Shown piece by piece: positions 38,893-53,796 of a stretch of 64,000 bases of DNA (position 1 is its first letter; each line of letters begins with the position of its first letter). The DNA lies in assembly GCA_963921425.1 (NCBI GenBank), contig OY992833.1, forward strand, positions 11,387,738 through 11,451,737, read 5' to 3'. The stretch is from Dryas octopetala. Lineage: Eukaryota > Streptophyta > Magnoliopsida > Rosales > Rosaceae. The translations under genes were made by a program, and so were the position numbers. The notes below the pieces were generated by a model that saw only the letters and a program-made list of their open reading frames with translations, had not been told where the DNA came from and made no database searches.

Positions 38893-39221
38893 TCTCGTCA
38901 CAAGCATGAGAAAGAAAGCGGTATTTAGACTCGACACTAGAGCGGGAGACAGTCGGTTGTTTCTTTAGAGCACCATGAAACCATATTGGAACCAAGAAAG
39001 ATCAAATAGCCAGTTGTGGAACGGAAAGAAAACCTAGATCTATGATACCATGTGAGTTTTGTATAATTTCCTACTCTTCTCATTAATCACAAAGGTATTT
39101 ATACAAGTCAAGTAAAGCCCTAAGGCTTGAGGCTCAAGTAATGACATATAAAACCTATATACAATTGGTCTAGGCCCAAATACAAATATCATCTAACACA
39201 TTCATTAAAGAATCAAATATG

Positions 39222-39327
39222 GTAAGCCCTTGGGGTTAACCCAAGTGGTGAGGGTGGGTGTGGGGTAAATGTTAGGATTAAGCTAGGTCCAAGTTTCGAT
39301 TCCCTCCAATGTAACAAAAAAAGAAAT
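39222..39327 (+). mobile_element. tRNA-derived SINE
   Basis: About 106 bp flanked by a perfect 12-bp duplication gaatcaaatatg (39210-39221, 39328-39339). It has an A-box-like 'ttaacccaagtggtgagg', a B-box-like 'agtttcgattccc' and an A-rich tail. The order and spacing of the boxes fit pol III promoters of plant SINEs. Confidence 0.8.
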
Positions 39328-39522
39328 GAATCAAATATGCTACAGATAAGGAGTGGTTACTTGGCATGAGAACATTCTTCTTGGCAGTGGTGAAGAAAAA
39401 ATCAAAAGACCCAAAAATGAAAACCCCAACTAATCATTGATACAAACTGGAGTGGACAAATTGAAAACCATATTGGAGTGGACAAATTGAAAACCCCAAC
39501 TAATTTTAGAATACAAACCCAC

Positions 39523-40158
39523 TGTTGATGCTCAAAAATGGTAGAGCAGTCAACGTCGAGTCGAACCACGTAGGCCCGTTGACCCACCACTGAGCGGATG
39601 ACACGTCGAAGTGGGGCAGGAACGGGTAGCTGGGTCCGACTGGTGAGTAATGAGAGAGAATGATATCCAAAGCACCCTGCGCAAGTACACAAAAGTGAGC
39701 GGGAAGGACACCGGTGTGGTGCCGGCCAAAGCTCCTCCGACGCTCAAGTCAGTGTTCAGAGAGATCTGAGAGCAGAGTGAGTGAATAGTATAATAATGAT
39801 TTTTTAGTTGTCTTTGTGACAAGAAGGTACCTCTTTTATAGTACCTTTGGAAGAGTGTCAACCAATCCGGTGACGACACGTGTCCTTAGTGGTGACTTGC
39901 ACTGTAGGAGTGCCACGTGGCACCGGTCTCGAGGATCCGAGTGAATTGACACGGGCCGGGGGCCCGGGAGGCTTGAGCTTGGGAGGCCGGAGCCTAAGAG
40001 GCCGGGGCCCAGGGGGCCGGAGCCCATGAGGCCGGAGCCTAGGAGGTCATGGGCTAGGAGCCCAGGAAGGGCTTAGTCTTTTGGGTCTAGGCCCAAACAG
40101 CATGGTGTTAGGCCTTGTGTGACTTGTCGTTATGCCGAGATGATTAGTCGTACGAACA
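39523..40158 (-). repeat. 3' LTR of the Gypsy element
   Basis: The left LTR in window coordinates. It contains a TATA-like 'tataaaagaggta' on the minus strand near 39833-39845 and G+C-rich direct repeats 'gaggccggagcc'. Essentially identical to the copy at 46149-46784. Confidence 0.9.
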
Positions 40159-40559
40159 GAAGTCCCCCAAGTTTCCGAGCAAAAGATACTTCTTGGTTGG
40201 GAACTTTGCACACAAAGAAGTCCGAGCAGAACGACAAGTGTCCACATAGTTGTTCTTGCTTAAGATACTGTCTAGAAGTCCCCCAAGTTCCTGAGCAAGA
40301 AAAGCTGTACTGTAGGAAAGCTTGGGGGGTTACATATGAAAGATCCTTTTTTTTTTTTTTTTTGGAATTTCTGATCACCCTGTATTCTGAGCAGTAGACG
40401 CGTCGTGTAATCCCAGTGAATCGCGTCCGATTTTAATGGTGGGATGTCGCCCTTCGTAAATGAAAATCTTGAATTAAATGGTAGAGCCCAAATATAAAGA
40501 TTCCGCACCCACATCTTCCCATCTCCTTTTTTTTTTTTTTTTTTTTTTGTTGTCTTTTG

Positions 40560-42120
40560 GATTTTGGTGACCATTGGAGGAGAGAGAGAGCTGACCCCCC
40601 CCCTTTTTTTTTTTTTTCTTTTGTGCGTGACTATCTTGGAGAGAGAGGGAGGGCAGCCTTTTTTTTTGTTTTTTTTATACTCTGTTGGGCGGAAGGGAGG
40701 GCAGGGCTCGGATCCAAAAACAACAGGGGGAGGGGCTGCTCGGGTCGTGTGGATAAGGCCGGACCAGGAGGAAGCGTCGGGTCGGTCTGGGCGCAGAGCT
40801 GGTGTCAGGGCGGGCCGGATCTGTTGCGCGGGGCGGAGGTTGGGCCCAAGCTGGTCGGGTCGTCGCGGGTCGGAGGGGTGGAGTGCGAGGCGCTGGTCGG
40901 GCTGGAGCAGGAGGGTGCTCGGGTCGGAGGAGCTGGGTTGGTCTGCTCGGTCGGTGCGGATTGAAGGGGAAGGCTCGGGCCGGAGCTTGGGATTGCGTCG
41001 GGGAGGCTCTGCGCAGGGGGGCTCGGGCCGGAGTGGCTGCTGCGCAGGGGGGGGTGCAGGTGCAGGCGCGGGCTGCTCTTCGCGCGGGTCGGAGGAGCTG
41101 GGTTGAGCTTGCTGCTGGGTTGAGCTTGCTGCTGGGTTGAGCTTGCTGCACGGCGCGGGTGGCGTGGGCTGCCTTGCTCGGCTCGGGTGTGGCTGCTCGG
41201 AAGCAGCGCAAAAAAAAAAGGGGGGGGGGGGGGCTGCTGCTGCTCGGGTTGCGCAGGGGGTGGCTGCCCAGAAGCGGCGCAGGGGGGGCTGCTGCCAGAA
41301 AATATGCTAGTGCTGTCCATGCAATTACCAACCAAAATAATAGTAATGACTACCTTCAAAGGCACAGGAAGCGGCAGATTCGCTCCTTGGCAGAGACTGT
41401 TGGCCCAATGGAATAGCAAGATTTGGAACCTCGAAAGATCGGTGTCTGAAGGCAATTTCATGGTCCCGAGCAAGACTCCATTTTCAGCGTGAGAGTTGGC
41501 ACGCGCGGAGAGGAAGTGGAGTAGCTTCATTCTCATACTCACAAGTTTCTGAAAGTTGAGATAGGAAGGATAGAGGCCTCTACTTGTTCTTCATCTTTCT
41601 TTTTACGAGGCTGGAATGACTCTAAATAAATAGAAAAATTCTTGCGCACCAGCTCGGGTTGAACGGGTCGAAAAATTGGAGGTCGTTCCAAGCACTTTGA
41701 AATTCTTCCTAGCCCTTTAAATTGTTGATTTTGCCTTGGAAAATTGAGAACTGTGAGAAATTGTGATTGTGCAACCCGATGTGGACCTTTGAATTGTGAT
41801 TTATGAATTGTGAAAATTGTGAGTAGGGGCAGGTGGAGGTGCTCGGGTGCACGGGTGCACGGGTGCTCAGGTGCACGGGTGCTCGGGTGCACGGGTGCAC
41901 GGGTGCTCGGGTGCGCGGCTGCTCGGGCAGGAGGTGGTGCTCGGGTGCACGGGTGCACGGGTGCTCGGGTGCGCGGCTGCTCGGGTGCACGGGTGCTCGG
42001 GTGCACGGGTGCACGGGTGCTCGGGTGCGCGGCTGCGCGGCTGCTCGGGCAGGAGGTGGTACAAGTGGATATGAGCCTTGCTGAGCACTGGGTAGGCCAC
42101 ACGCCTTCATTCTTGGACTT
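40560..42120. repeat. GC-rich internal region with minisatellites
   Basis: Inside the Gypsy element, between gag and the 3' LTR. Positions 41835-42055 are a minisatellite of 'cgggtgcacgggtgctcggg' type units of about 9-18 nt. Positions 41100-41150 repeat 'gctgctgggttgagctt'. All six frames are open for long stretches because of the composition, which yields spurious frames; none looks like a known protein. Confidence 0.8.
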
Positions 42121-43067
42121 TGTAATTTATTGGGTGTTGTTGTGTTTTTGGCCAGGTACATAGGAAACAAGATTAGTGGGTCGGAACCCGTCTGAGCTGT
42201 TGAAGCCGCGGAATACTGGTAAGGATTGGGTTGTCATTGCTCTTCCCTTTGAATTGATATTGTGAATATTGGCTTTGATAAATGGTTGGTGGTTGAGCAT
42301 GTGAAAAGTGATAGTGTGAATGTTGTAAATTTGGAGGTGGAAGAGCACATATGAGGGGTGGGAAACCAGTAGTGATCTTGATATGTCCATGGTGTTGTCT
42401 TGGTATTCCCAACACTTCCCATCTTGATTTTTTTTTTAGATGGGCAGGTGTGGTGGGGTCGGACATTCCATGGTTTTCTCAGACGATTCGTCAAGGGAGG
42501 GCAATTCCATGGATGATGGAGGGTCCGACCAGGCGTCTACAAGTGATGGGACACCGACGAGGCCAAGTGTGCCCCGACCCCGGATAGGGTGTGGAAACAT
42601 GGGGGTGGGCAAGTGGTCGGGCAGAACAATGCATTGCATGCCGAGTTACTGCAGGCCAGGAGGCGGACCAGGCTAGGCAAGAGTTGGAGCCGCGCGGGGA
42701 GGAGCTGAGCCAAGCCAAGCAGGTGGTCTGCTAGGGGCTGACAGTAATGACGGGCATGCCAACGTCCCAGAGGGAGGTACCCAGGGGGGGAGAGCCCGAG
42801 GATGGAGCATCCACAGGTGGGGAGCATGACATGGGAGAGGATCCCAAATAAATGTTTGAAGCAAACATGGCCCGGGGGAAGGGGTGGGCGGACCATCGCC
42901 CTATTTTTGTTTGAGTTATATGGTCGGGTCGGATGTAGCCCGTACCAAATTACAAACTCTTTCGATTATTAAGTTTGTACTTTAGGATATTTGGATGATT
43001 TGGAGGGTGTCCAACCCGTTTATGGGGTAGGATGCCCCTCCCTTTAATACATGGTATTGTGGGATTT

Positions 43068-43207
43068 TCTTGAATGCATGGTACTTAGTTTCCCTTGAAT
43101 GCATGAAATTGATTTTCCCTTGAATGCATGGTACTTAGGTTCCCTTGAATGCATTTGCCATAGCCGCGCCCTGAATGCATGGTACTTAGCTTCCCTTGAA
43201 TGCATGG
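43068..43207. repeat. 25-bp tandem repeat downstream of gag
   Basis: Six copies of a unit starting 'cttgaatgcatggtacttag', about 25 nt each, lie between the end of the gag frame and the GC-rich internal DNA of the Gypsy element. Confidence 0.85.
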
Positions 43208-43468
43208 GGCGGATATGGGTGGGGTCAGATGCTTGATAGCCCGGGGGTCCATACATACAATTAACACTTTGAATAAAAATGAAGAAAAATGTGTCCGTGG
43301 TAGGACTCTCATTTATAAAAGCGATAACATAGATGAAATTGAAAAAAGTCCCCGGGGGGTACAATATGTGCCTACTTGTAGAAGTAGCGGAGGTGCTCGG
43401 CGCGCCAAGGGTGGCCGAGTTCCTTGCCGGTTGTGGCGCGGAGCCTGTATGTGCCTGGACGGACGACC

Positions 43469-45625
43469 TCAATGATTTTGTAGGGCGTCTGGGGTAGGGC
43501 AGGTGTTGGAGACACAAACAGCCATAGAGGGCTTGACCTCTTTTTTCCTCTTGACTGAAGTCATATAGCAGGACCTGGCTGATACTTGATTGCCTTTGAC
43601 TACCCCCGTTCCACATGGGGTCGGGAACTTGATCAAAAGCAAGTGAGTGGAGATCATAACCCTCAATTGGTTAAGGGCCGGTCGTCCCAGGATGACGTTG
43701 TAAGCTGTGGGGCAGTCGACCACCAAAAACTGAGTAGTTGTGGTAGCGGACGAAGGATACCTCCCGAGGGTGAGGGGAAGGTAGATCCCACCAAGAGGGG
43801 TGACCATATCGCCCGAAAAGCTGAGCAAAGGAGCGACCGACCGGTCAAGCCTCTCCTGGTCGATTCCAAGAGCGGTGAAGGCTGGAGCGAAGAGGATGTT
43901 AACGGAGCTACCACAGTCGACAAGGATCCGAGCCACATCAAAATTAGCTATGGTGGCTTCGATGACCAAGGGGTCATCGTGTGGGAAGATCAAATCACGT
44001 TCCTCTTCCTCAGCAAAGGAAATGGGCGACCACCCGAGCTTAGGAGTCTTTTTACTACGGTGGAAGTCTACAGCCATAACGCCGGAGCATGGTTGAGCAC
44101 TTCGGGCGTATTCCTTCCTAGCTCTGTTGGAGTTGTCAGCGAGGGTCGGGCCCCCACAGATGGTATTGACCCGCCCCCGGCGTTGTCCGTCGGTCTTGGC
44201 CTTCTCGGTGGCCTCATTGTCTATAAAACCATCCAACTTTCCTTCCTGTACCAAAGTTTCTATTGCCTCCTTAAAAGCTCTGCATGCTTCGGTGTCATGG
44301 CCATGGTCGTCATGGTAAAGGCAAAAGAAATTCTTGTTGGCCTGGTACCGTGTTTGTGGTGGGCGGGGTGGGAGCTTGGGAAGTATGTCCTTGATCTGAG
44401 GATACAATTCTGTATAAGTAACAGTGAGAATTGTATAAACTTTGAACCTGGAGGCATAGGATGTCTGATAGGTTTCCTCCCTTCGTTGTCCTCCACCTCT
44501 ACCATCACCAAATTGTTTCTTGGTGAACTTATTGAATTTTTTCCCGGACCCCCCATGCTGGTTACCCGAGTAGGGCTTGGGCTGGGGTGGCACTATGATG
44601 GCCTGGTCGGTACTTGGGCGATCCATGGTAGGCGACTTCTTCCCATATGTTTTGAATTCAGCCGTGGCATAGGCAATGGCCTCGTGCATGAGTTCCTTGT
44701 AAGTGCGCGGATTGCGGCGGTTGATTTCAAACAGGAAGTCCCCCTCTAGGAGACCACCCTTGAAAGCAGCGAAGGCTACCTTCTCATCACAATCGCGACA
44801 CCGGGATCGCTCTAGCTGAAATCGAGTGATATATTCCCGGAGGGGTTCCCTGCTGCCCTGGCGGACCCGCGTCAGGTCATCCGTGGTGTAAATTCTATCG
44901 GTTTGGATGATATACTGGCCCAGGAAGAGCTCTCGGAGCTCGCTGAAACAATCGACTGAGCCTGGAGGAAGTTGGTAGAACCAATTCCTTGCACTGCCAG
45001 AGAGGGTAGAAGGGAAGATTCGACACTTGGTAACGTCATCAGCACCTTTGGACTCCAGAGCAGACCGGAAACTCATGAGGTGGTCATATGGGTCTTCCTT
45101 CCCTGTGTATGGAGTGATCTTGGGAGGTCGGACGTTGCCAACCGGAGGAGTGGATAGGATGCGAGCTGTGAAAGGTCCAGGCAGCTCCCTTGTTTCTAAA
45201 GATGGGTGCCCACCACGACTTCCCCCCTCCACTCTTCTCAGGCGCTCACTGATGTCCATGAGAAGTTGTTGGAGCTGGTCTGGTGGAAGAGAGCCGCTGT
45301 TACCGGAGTCAGCGACTTGTTCACTTGTGAAAGTGTCATTTTCTGCGTAGCGCCCAGCCGAGAGAACCTGCTCTTCTCCCCGTCGTCGCTTGGGACGAGG
45401 AGCCTGCTCTTCCTCCAAGTCGTGGGGACGCGGGTTGGATTCGTCCCGGTTTGTCCGCTGCTCTTCTCGCCGAGAGCGGTTGTCATCGAGCAGATGACGA
45501 CAGTCTCGATAAATGTGGAACTCCTCAGAGCGGGTAGGATGCTCGCCAGATCGAGCCCGGCTGACCGGGTGGATAAGTCTCTTTTGGAAACCTGGGGGCG
45601 GATGGCTACCTTGCCCTACATCCAA
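43469..45625 (-). CDS. Gypsy-type Gag polyprotein with protease-like region
   Basis: One open frame of about 718 codons. The N-terminal third is Arg-rich and low-complexity. The middle has the plant retrotransposon gag domain (around PPKITPYTGKEDPYDHLMSF and the following helical region). The C-terminal part contains a retropepsin-like stretch around VDCGSSVNILF. This combination without polymerase genes is the hallmark of Gag-only non-autonomous elements. It lies just downstream (minus strand) of the primer-binding site and leader, as expected for a first gene. The start codon is taken as the first Met of the frame. The frame looks whole. Confidence 0.85.
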   Translation of the reverse strand: MDVGQGSHPPPGFQKRLIHPVSRARSGEHPTRSEEFHIYRDCRHLLDDNRSRREEQRTNRDESNPRPHDLEEEQAPRPKRRRGEEQVLSAGRYAENDTFTSEQVADSGNSGSLPPDQLQQLLMDISERLRRVEGGSRGGHPSLETRELPGPFTARILSTPPVGNVRPPKITPYTGKEDPYDHLMSFRSALESKGADDVTKCRIFPSTLSGSARNWFYQLPPGSVDCFSELRELFLGQYIIQTDRIYTTDDLTRVRQGSREPLREYITRFQLERSRCRDCDEKVAFAAFKGGLLEGDFLFEINRRNPRTYKELMHEAIAYATAEFKTYGKKSPTMDRPSTDQAIIVPPQPKPYSGNQHGGSGKKFNKFTKKQFGDGRGGGQRREETYQTSYASRFKVYTILTVTYTELYPQIKDILPKLPPRPPQTRYQANKNFFCLYHDDHGHDTEACRAFKEAIETLVQEGKLDGFIDNEATEKAKTDGQRRGRVNTICGGPTLADNSNRARKEYARSAQPCSGVMAVDFHRSKKTPKLGWSPISFAEEEERDLIFPHDDPLVIEATIANFDVARILVDCGSSVNILFAPAFTALGIDQERLDRSVAPLLSFSGDMVTPLGGIYLPLTLGRYPSSATTTTQFLVVDCPTAYNVILGRPALNQLRVMISTHLLLIKFPTPCGTGVVKGNQVSARSCYMTSVKRKKEVKPSMAVCVSNTCPTPDALQNH

Positions 45626-45955
45626 TTGGCGCGGAACATTTTGGTCCCTTCGGGGGGGATCCCTCCTCTCACCACTCCGGAGAGTGGTGTGTTCGTCCCT
45701 GTCATGGGGGTTCCTCCTCTCACCACTCCGGGGAGTGGTATGTTCTTCCCTGTCGCGGAGGAGTCGCTCATACAGCTGTGTTGCACCTTTTTGGAGGTCG
45801 AGCTATTCCTGGGTTCGTCGGAGCTGAGCCTCCAATCGCTGGATGTACTCCTCCTGATCAGATTCGGCAGTCTTCTTGCCCCGCTTGTCAACCAGCGGGG
45901 TGTTGTCGACTTGTTCGAGGATAGGACCTCCTTCAGACATTGCAGGGGTCGGAAG

Positions 45956-46078
45956 GTTGGAAGCTAGGAAGCTTGGAAGCTAAGAAACTCGGAAGCTCGG
46001 AAGCTAGGAAGCTCGGAAGCTCGGAAGCTCGGAAGCTCGGAAGCTCGGAAGCTCGGAAACTAGGAAGCTCGGAAGCCT
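45956..46078. repeat. 8-nt tandem repeat in the Gypsy leader
   Basis: About 14 copies of the octamer 'aagctcgg' with few variants lie between the primer-binding site and the gag start. Confidence 0.9.
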
Positions 46079-46148
46079 TTTGCACCTCAACTGAGGGTAG
46101 AGAATTCAATGGGGAAAAGTTGTAACTTTCCCACAGACGGCGCCAAAC

Positions 46149-46784
46149 TGTTGATGCTCAAAAATGGTAGAGCAGTCAACGTCGAGTCGAACCACGTAGG
46201 CCCGTTGACCCACCACTGAGCGGATGACACGTCGAAGTGGGGCAGGAACGGGTAGCTGGGTCCGACTGGTGAGTAATGAGAGAGAATGATATCCAAAGCA
46301 CCCTGCGCAAGTACACAAAAGTGAGCGGGAAGGACACCGGTGTGGTGCCGGCCAAAGCTCCTCCGACGCTCAAGTCAGTGTTCAGAGAGATCTGAGAGCA
46401 GAGTGAGTGAATAGTATAATAATGATTTTTTAGTTGTCTTTGTGACAAGAAGGTACCTCTTTTATAGTACCTTTGGAAGAGTGTCAACCAATCCGGTGAC
46501 GACACGTGTCCTTAGTGGTGACTTGCACTGTAGGAGCGCCACGTGGCACCGGTCTCGAGGATCCGAGTGAATTGACACGGGCCGGGGGCCCGGGAGGCTT
46601 GAGCTTGGGAGGCCGGAGCCTAAGAGGCCGGGGCCCAGGGGGCCGGAGCCCATGAGGCCGGAGCCTAGGAGGTCATGGGCTAGGAGCCCAGGAAGGGCTT
46701 AGTCTTTTGGGTCTAGGCCCAAACAGCATGGTGTTAGGCCTTGTGTGACTTGTCGTTATGCCGAGATGATTAGTCGTACGAACA
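46149..46784 (-). repeat. 5' LTR of the Gypsy element
   Basis: The right LTR in window coordinates, directly followed on the minus strand by the primer-binding site. The promoter for the element would lie here. Same length as the 3' LTR. Confidence 0.9.
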
Positions 46785-47201
46785 CCCACCATTAAAGAAG
46801 AAGATACAGAAATCATGACCCTTATGAAGAAAACCTAGAAAATTATGACATGCTAAATATTATCCTAATGAAAGTATAGAATGATATATAATTGAAAGTA
46901 CAAGACTATCTAGTTCACAAAAGAAAAAAAGAAATCATATATGGTAGCTTAGAAGACAAAGAGATGCAATATGAAGAAAATACGATGAGGGGGGGAGAAA
47001 ATTACTTATTGTTTTTTTTTTTTAATTAACAATGAGTAGAATTCAGGAAAAATTAATCATTGATGAATGATAATTAAAATAAAAATTCAAAAGCCATAAA
47101 GGGTAGATTTGAAAAAATATATAACAAAAATATGCAAAATACATTAAAAAATGAGATGGAGTGCAAACGAAGAGAAGAGGATAGTGCGAAAATCGCCTCC
47201 C

Positions 47202-48056
47202 TCTAAAAAAGAGAAAAAGTAAAAATGAAACCCAAAGGTGTAGCTATGTTATATATTATTTGCATATATAACTGTGGCATTATACTTGTGTTATTGACAT
47301 TGGAGGCTAAAAATGTAAATTAAATAAGTAGGGGCAGAAAAATTGAAAAAGCAATTGCTAGGGATTGAAAAAATGAACAAAATCTGAGGTTAGATAAAAA
47401 ATGGACAAATCCTAAGGATTTTGTTGAATATTTGTAGAGATGATCCTTAATGGAGCTTTAAAAAAAAGATGGTTCAGATTGTAGATGATAATCATAATAT
47501 TGCAAGGGTTGTTTCCCAAAATCATCTCTACCCTTTTAAAATGAGGACAAAGAACTATTTTATTGTACTTTTGAGTATATTGTAAAGTTTTTAGAGCTCT
47601 TTGGGTGAAAAAAGATCTGAAAGAAAAAAGATGGGCAAATTTGATTGCTATATACAGTTATACACCTTAGTTTCTCCTCCAACCTAATTCAATTTCTAGA
47701 CCATACATGACTTGGGTTTGACGGTGTTAATTCGCAGGGCCTCCGAAAGAACAAAGACAAAGAATTGGCACTTGGGACCCACATAACAAATTAACAAATA
47801 CTAAAGTTTAGCCGTGACATGTAAACCGTAAAGCCAACGACCCAAAGAAAATGGCGGGACGCCTAAAAAAACGAAAACCAACAGTTTTTCAAACATCCCA
47901 ATGTTCCCAAAATTAGTGTCGTCTCTCTTCAATCGCTCTCTCTCTCTCTCTCTCTAGAATTGTCTCTTCGTCTCTCTCTCTCTCTCTCTCTACTCTGTTT
48001 TCCCATGGGATGCTGAAGATTGAATTGACCAAACTAACCCCGCCCTCCTCATTCCC
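47202..48056. promoter_or_regulatory. Upstream region and leader of the CDPK gene
   Basis: About 850 bp between the split DNA element and the kinase start codon. It contains a partial MITE related to the 23.3-kb one (about 47420-47520) and two (ct)n tracts at 47935-47955 and 47971-47990. CT-rich tracts like these are common in plant core promoters and leaders. No other gene seen. Confidence 0.5.

Positions 48057-53796
<5,740 letters not shown>

Larger units (their letters stand above)
35632..39198 (-). mobile_element. Copia-type LTR retrotransposon relic, internally deleted
   Basis: Two short LTRs (35632-35779 and 39051-39198, 148 bp each) run from 'tgtgagttttgtataat' to 'catctaaca'. A methionine-type primer-binding site abuts the right LTR and a C-rich polypurine-tract complement abuts the left one, so it is on the minus strand. 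The 9-mer cattcatta flanks both sides. Only about 0.5 kb of internal DNA remains, derived from the RNase H end of Copia pol; most of gag-pol is absent. It is interrupted by a solo LTR at 36090-38892. A broken fossil. Confidence 0.75.
39523..46784 (-). mobile_element. Young non-autonomous Gypsy-type element (TR-GAG-like)
   Basis: Two 636-bp LTRs (39523-40158, 46149-46784) begin 'tgttgatgctc' and end 'cgtacgaaca'. The perfect 5-bp duplication cccac flanks the element (39518-39522, 46785-46789). The primer-binding site 'tttggcgccgtctgtggg' (minus strand) abuts the right LTR, and the polypurine tract complement 'gaagtcccccaagt' abuts the left. The only recognised gene is gag with a protease-like region; no reverse transcriptase, RNase H or integrase was seen in the remaining 3.3 kb. 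By eye the LTRs differ at about one site, implying insertion well within the last few hundred thousand years. It would need enzymes from a partner element. Confidence 0.85.
35320..47201. mobile_element. Long-TIR DNA element split by nested retroelements
   Basis: The outer ends 'gggaagcgattttcgcact' (35320) and the reverse complement of 'gtgcgaaaatcgcctccc' (ending 47201) match, and an 8-bp duplication tctaaaaa flanks both (35312-35319, 47202-47209). Inverted similarity continues inward, for example the 'tctttg...taagctacca' type stretches at about 35590-35620 and 46940-46970. Subtracting the insertions leaves roughly 0.9 kb, so the original was a non-coding MITE-like element, now spread over 11.9 kb. 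Confidence 0.75.

Noticed and set aside
40557-42170. Many long open frames (Pro/Ala/Arg/Gly-rich) on both strands
   Set aside because: GC-rich tandem repeats inside the Gypsy element leave all frames open; the sequences are low-complexity and mutually overlapping.
43586-44749. A 387-codon plus-strand frame
   Set aside because: It lies wholly antisense to the gag frame, which has a recognised domain; it has none.
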